Positions 60,863-64,000 of a DNA stretch of 64,000 bases are shown here, piece by piece. Numbering within the stretch: position 1 is the stretch's first letter; each line of letters opens with the position of its first letter. The notes under the pieces were generated by a model. The model saw only the letters and a list, made by a program, of their open reading frames with translations, was not told where the DNA came from and searched no databases. Source of the DNA: Dioscorea cayenensis subsp. rotundata (taxonomy: Eukaryota > Streptophyta > Magnoliopsida > Dioscoreales > Dioscoreaceae); assembly GCF_009730915.1 (NCBI RefSeq), contig NC_052474.1:21301501-21365500 (forward strand), written 5' to 3'. Made by a program: the position numbers and the translations under genes.

Positions 60863-63482
60863 ATGGATGGAGTAAACAGAAATGAGAAAACACAATCAGA
60901 TGCAGATGCCGTCCACATCCATTCTTGTCTTTGGAAGATGTGTTGCTGCACATGTTCACACATCTTCCAAACGTGGTCTACTGCCCTCATATTTCTTTGC
61001 CTTGCTCTTTTTTTCTTCTTCTACACCAATGAGCCTACTTCTCCTCTTCTTTCATTCCTCCAAGAAAACATGGCTGAACAACTTCCCAACTCCATCTATG
61101 ATCTCTCTGTCAAGGTATTACAACTCACTGTCATCATCATCATCATTGTTGTTGTTGTTGTTGTTGTTAGGTATTACAACTCACTGTCATCATTGTTGTT
61201 GTTGTTGTTGTTTAGGAACTGTTGTTTTGATTAATTTTGATGAGTTGTGTTGTTTTTTTGATTGATTCATATCTATTTTGTAAGTTCTAACATGATTATT
61301 GTTTGATGAGTTGTTGTTGTTGTTGTTGTTGTTGGTTTAGGAACTATTGTGTTGAGGAGATTATTTTGGGTTTGAGGATTTTTCATTTGCTTTCATTCAA
61401 TTTGTTTAGTATGTGTTTGATTCCACTTGTTGGTGTTGTTGTTCTTCTTTGTTTAGGAATTATTATGTGACTTTTGATTACTTGTGGTGAATTGTGTTTG
61501 ATTCTCTTCTTGATTTGAGGATCTCCTTTTTCTGTTCTTCAGTTTGTTTTGTATGAGTTTGATTCCACTTGTTGTTGTTGTTATTGTTTTATGAATTATT
61601 GTGTTGTAGAGATTTTATTGGGTGTGAGGAATTTGCATTTGCTTTTCCTTTAATTTGTTTGGTATGAGTTTGATTCCACTTGTTGATGTTGTTGTTCTTC
61701 TTCGTTTAGGAACTATTATGTATTTTTTGGTTACTTGTATTCAATTCTCTTATTAATTTGAGGATCTCCTTGTCCTTGTCTTCAGTTTGTTTTGTATGAG
61801 TTTGATTCCACTTGTTGTTGTTGTTGCTGCTGCTGCTGGTTGTTTAGGAGCTAGTGTTTATGATTTTTGGTTCCTTGTGATGAGTTGATTGAGCGGTGTA
61901 GAGGATTTTCTTTACCTTTCCTTCGATTTGTTTCGTCTTTTTCTCGGTTGATGAGATAATGCTCTAATTGATCTTCGTGTATTACAGGATATGGATGGTA
62001 ATGATGTTAACCTGAGTGATTACAATGGAAAGGTTCTTCTCATTGTAAATGTTGCATCGAAATGGTATGCTCATGTTTCATTTTTTTTAAACAATTCGTG
62101 AATCGACTCATTTCTCAACAATCATGATTAGAGCACACAATGTTATCCGTCCGTCTTCTTGTAAATTTTCTTGTTTTCCAACTTTGTTCGCTGCCGACTA
62201 TTTCTTGGGATTAACAAGGTATTTATGAGCTCGAACAATTTTAGACAAGACGTTCATATGAAGTGTTTGATTTCTGAAACTGTGATGCTCGACAACCCTA
62301 ACAAATCTTATTATGGTCAGTTTTGAAATTTTTCTTAGCTTATAATATCAATCACTTGTTCTTATTTGTAGCCGAGCGAAACATTTGAACTGATTAATTT
62401 TGGTTTCTGTTTTTATCTCTTTTAAGATTTTTCAATTCATCAAAAGTGATGCAATGTGTTAATTCAAACAATATGTTTCTGCTCATGCAGTGGTTTGACT
62501 CATACAAATTATAAGGAAATGAATGTATTGTATGATAAGTACAAAGACCAAGGTCAGTTTCATCGGCTTATTCTTGAATCACTCAATTGGTTCTAGATTT
62601 TAATATCGTCGAACCTTTTGACTTAGAACTTTGATTTGCTGCATCTATTCCTTTTACAGGGTTTGAAATCCTCGCTTTTCCTTGCAACCAATTTGCCGGT
62701 CAAGAACCGGGAAGCAATGACGAAATAAAGGAAGTTGCCTGCACAATGTTCAAAGCCGAGTTCCCCATCTTCGACAAGGTCTGAACCCATTTTTACTGAA
62801 ATTCCATTAATCATACACAACATTTAAATTTTCAATTTCTTTCGAGTTTTTCAGCAGTTCATGCAATGCCACTGAAGATCATGAGTTCATGATTTGATCG
62901 ACAACTAAATGACACCTTTTGATCGCGTTAATCCTAATGAATGATTGCCGTGTATTCCTTTTCCTTTATAAATTGTTCTGAATTCTCTATCAACAAGCAA
63001 CAAATAGTTTACAGATATCAAGGATTAAATAGTATTTGACATGTTGGCTTTGCATTTCCTTTTTTATATGAATTCTCTATCAAATTGGAACCATATATAA
63101 TGCTTGACATATTTATAGTCTTGGTTCTCTAGTGAGCTTAAGATTAATTTTATCGGTTATATTCATTATATGCATCTAGATTGAAGTAAACGGGAAGAAC
63201 GCCGCGCCTCTCTACAAGTTCTTGAAATCTCAGAAAGGCGGAATATTCGGCGACGGCATCAAGTGGAACTTCACAAAGTTTCTCATTGATAAACACGGCA
63301 AGGTTGTCGAGCGATATGCACCGACCACAGCGCCAATGAAAATAGAGGTTCGAATTCTAAACATTTCTCTTCACTTGCTTACCAAAGATACAAATAATTG
63401 CATTAACTTTCTTTTCTTTTCTTTTTCTTTTTGACATTTGTTTTTGCAGAAAGACATCCAGAATCTGTTGGCAGCACCTTGA
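60863..63482 (+). CDS. Glutathione peroxidase-like (plant GPX, membrane-anchored), six exons
   Basis: Exons 60863-61114, 61988-62064, 62491-62552, 62660-62778, 63180-63347, 63450-63482; 236 aa, in phase throughout. Plant GPX reduces lipid and hydrogen peroxides, usually using thioredoxin. Catalytic motif NVASKCGLT has Cys110, whose codon is split by intron 2. Also present are FPCNQF (Gln141), the resolving Cys158 in [12 protein letters not shown], and Trp199 in KWNF. The catalytic residue is Cys, not selenocysteine. The N-terminal extension includes a hydrophobic anchor ([16 protein letters not shown]) like that of Arabidopsis GPX3, which suggests a Golgi/ER or secretory location. Possible starts are 60863, 60938 (also keeps the anchor) and 61070 ([10 protein letters not shown], a 167-aa cytosolic form). 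Poly(A) signal at 63524. Intron 1 is rich in triplet and minisatellite repeats. Confidence 0.93.
61113..61216 (+). repeat. Tandem copy of the GPX exon 1 splice donor region
   Basis: AGGTATTACAACTCACTGTC with CAT and GTT runs occurs at 61113 and again at 61169, a 56-bp direct repeat. The first copy contains the exon 1 donor (AAG/GTATTA); the second repeats the same AG/GTATTA site. Confidence 0.85.
61310..61860 (+). repeat. Intronic minisatellite, about 250-bp higher-order unit
   Basis: GTATG(A/T)GTTTGATTCCACTT followed by (GTT)n occurs at about 61410, 61551, 61662 and 61794. Alternate copies share more flanking sequence (GAGGATCTCCTT, CTTCAGTTTGTTTT before the second and fourth; GCATTTGCTTTC-like, AATTTGTTT before the first and third). 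That gives roughly two copies of a 245-250 bp dimeric unit. It lies wholly in intron 1 of the GPX gene. Confidence 0.8.
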
Positions 63483-63523
63483 TTTCAATGTCTTCCAAGA
63501 ACAATATGTGTTTGTGCTGTATA

Positions 63524-63529
63524 AATAAA
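63524..63529 (+). terminator. Poly(A) signal of the GPX gene
   Basis: AATAAA, 42 bp after the stop codon. Confidence 0.55.
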
Positions 63530-63534
63530 AAAAA

Positions 63535-64000
63535 GTTGGAGATTATGTTCAAATTGGATCAAATTGGATTTAGGTTTTATGTGGATTGAACAATTCTACA
63601 TGAAAACCATTACAGATTGTTAACAGTGAACAATTGTGTGCTTATTTGGTGATATTTACATTGCATTTGTAATTTCATATATTAATCCTGGTATTATTAT
63701 AATTATAATTATTATTATTTTGGTAGGAATTGGTAGACAATGGTTGTTTGCATAATGAATTTTATGAATGCTTGTAAGTAATAATTAAAACTAGATATAA
63801 AAATATTATTCATAGCATATTAAATCTTGGCATGAATGTAAATGTTTATGATTTTTTTGTTTTTTAAATTGGCTGGAGAAAAAACATTTGTATGACACAT
63901 TAATGTCGGGTAACCGTGGGATAGGCCACTAGTAATTATGTGTGCTTGTGATTAAGAGGTTTCAAATTTGAGTCTCAGATTACAATTTATTTTCTCGGTC
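63535..64000. other. Intergenic end of window, possible SINE start
   Basis: AT-rich, no gene. The last 90 bp (from about 63910) become less AT-rich and include GAGGTTTCAAATTTGAGTCT, similar to a tRNA-type B box (GGTTCRANTCC). A tRNA-derived SINE cut by the window edge is possible but not proven. Confidence 0.3.

Noticed and set aside
1-64000. LTR retrotransposons, integrated viral sequence, CRISPR, NBS-LRR clusters, miRNA hairpins
   Set aside because: No long direct repeats with primer-binding sites, no viral or NBS motifs, and no convincing conserved hairpin were seen by eye.

Overview
This is a 64 kb window of a nuclear plant genome. It has intron-rich genes, AT-rich intergenic DNA full of TA, TAA and TTTA microsatellites, and only plant gene families (DYW-type PPR, BAHD acyltransferase, plant GPX, calmodulin-like protein). 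GC-rich first exons followed by AT-rich later exons, seen in the fructokinase and SEP15-like genes, suggest a monocot, but that is only a lean. The window is one assembled sequence with a 1,000-N gap at 50145-51144. I see no bacterial, organellar or viral genes, no rRNA or tRNA genes and no CRISPR array.

Layout. (1) 1254-9170, minus: a five-exon gene for a 584-aa SAP-like nuclear protein of unknown function, with a 5'UTR intron that holds a tandem triplication. (2) 13820-14438, plus: a CML5/MSS3-like calmodulin-like gene whose fourth EF-hand is thrown out of frame. (3) 15471-17379, minus: an intronless PPR-DYW gene (OTP80-like) split by a one-base frameshift. (4) 17.4-24.4 kb: gene-poor AT-rich DNA. 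(5) 24559-26789, plus: a complete four-exon fructokinase, tail-to-tail with (6) 26968-30460, minus: a six-exon DUF4504/C1orf74-like gene. (7) 31507-34709, plus: a SEP15 (SELENOF)-like gene, tail-to-tail with (8) 35915-37033, minus: a bHLH153-like gene; this pair appears to match neighbouring genes At1g05710/At1g05720 in Arabidopsis. (9) 40714-45870, minus: a RING-CH (MARCH-type) E3 ligase. (10) 46-54 kb: repeats, the gap, a Mutator-type foldback MITE with a 9-bp target duplication, and an odd CpG-rich island inside a TA microsatellite. (11) 54640-56989, plus: a BAT1/PIZ-like BAHD acyltransferase. (12) 57316-58914, minus: a 5'-truncated LINE with a perfect 18-bp target-site duplication. (13) 60863-63482, plus: a six-exon glutathione peroxidase with an N-terminal membrane anchor and a repeat-rich first intron.

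The genes do not form a pathway; this is ordinary euchromatin. Exon boundaries were derived by hand from GT/AG sites, reading-frame continuity and recalled family sequences. All eight multi-exon models keep frame across every junction. I found no convincing new biological system. The most useful items are the two +1 frameshifts in otherwise intact genes, the clean LINE and MITE insertions with target duplications, the repeated AACGG (MSA-like) motifs upstream of the CML gene, and the possible conserved SEP15/bHLH neighbourhood.
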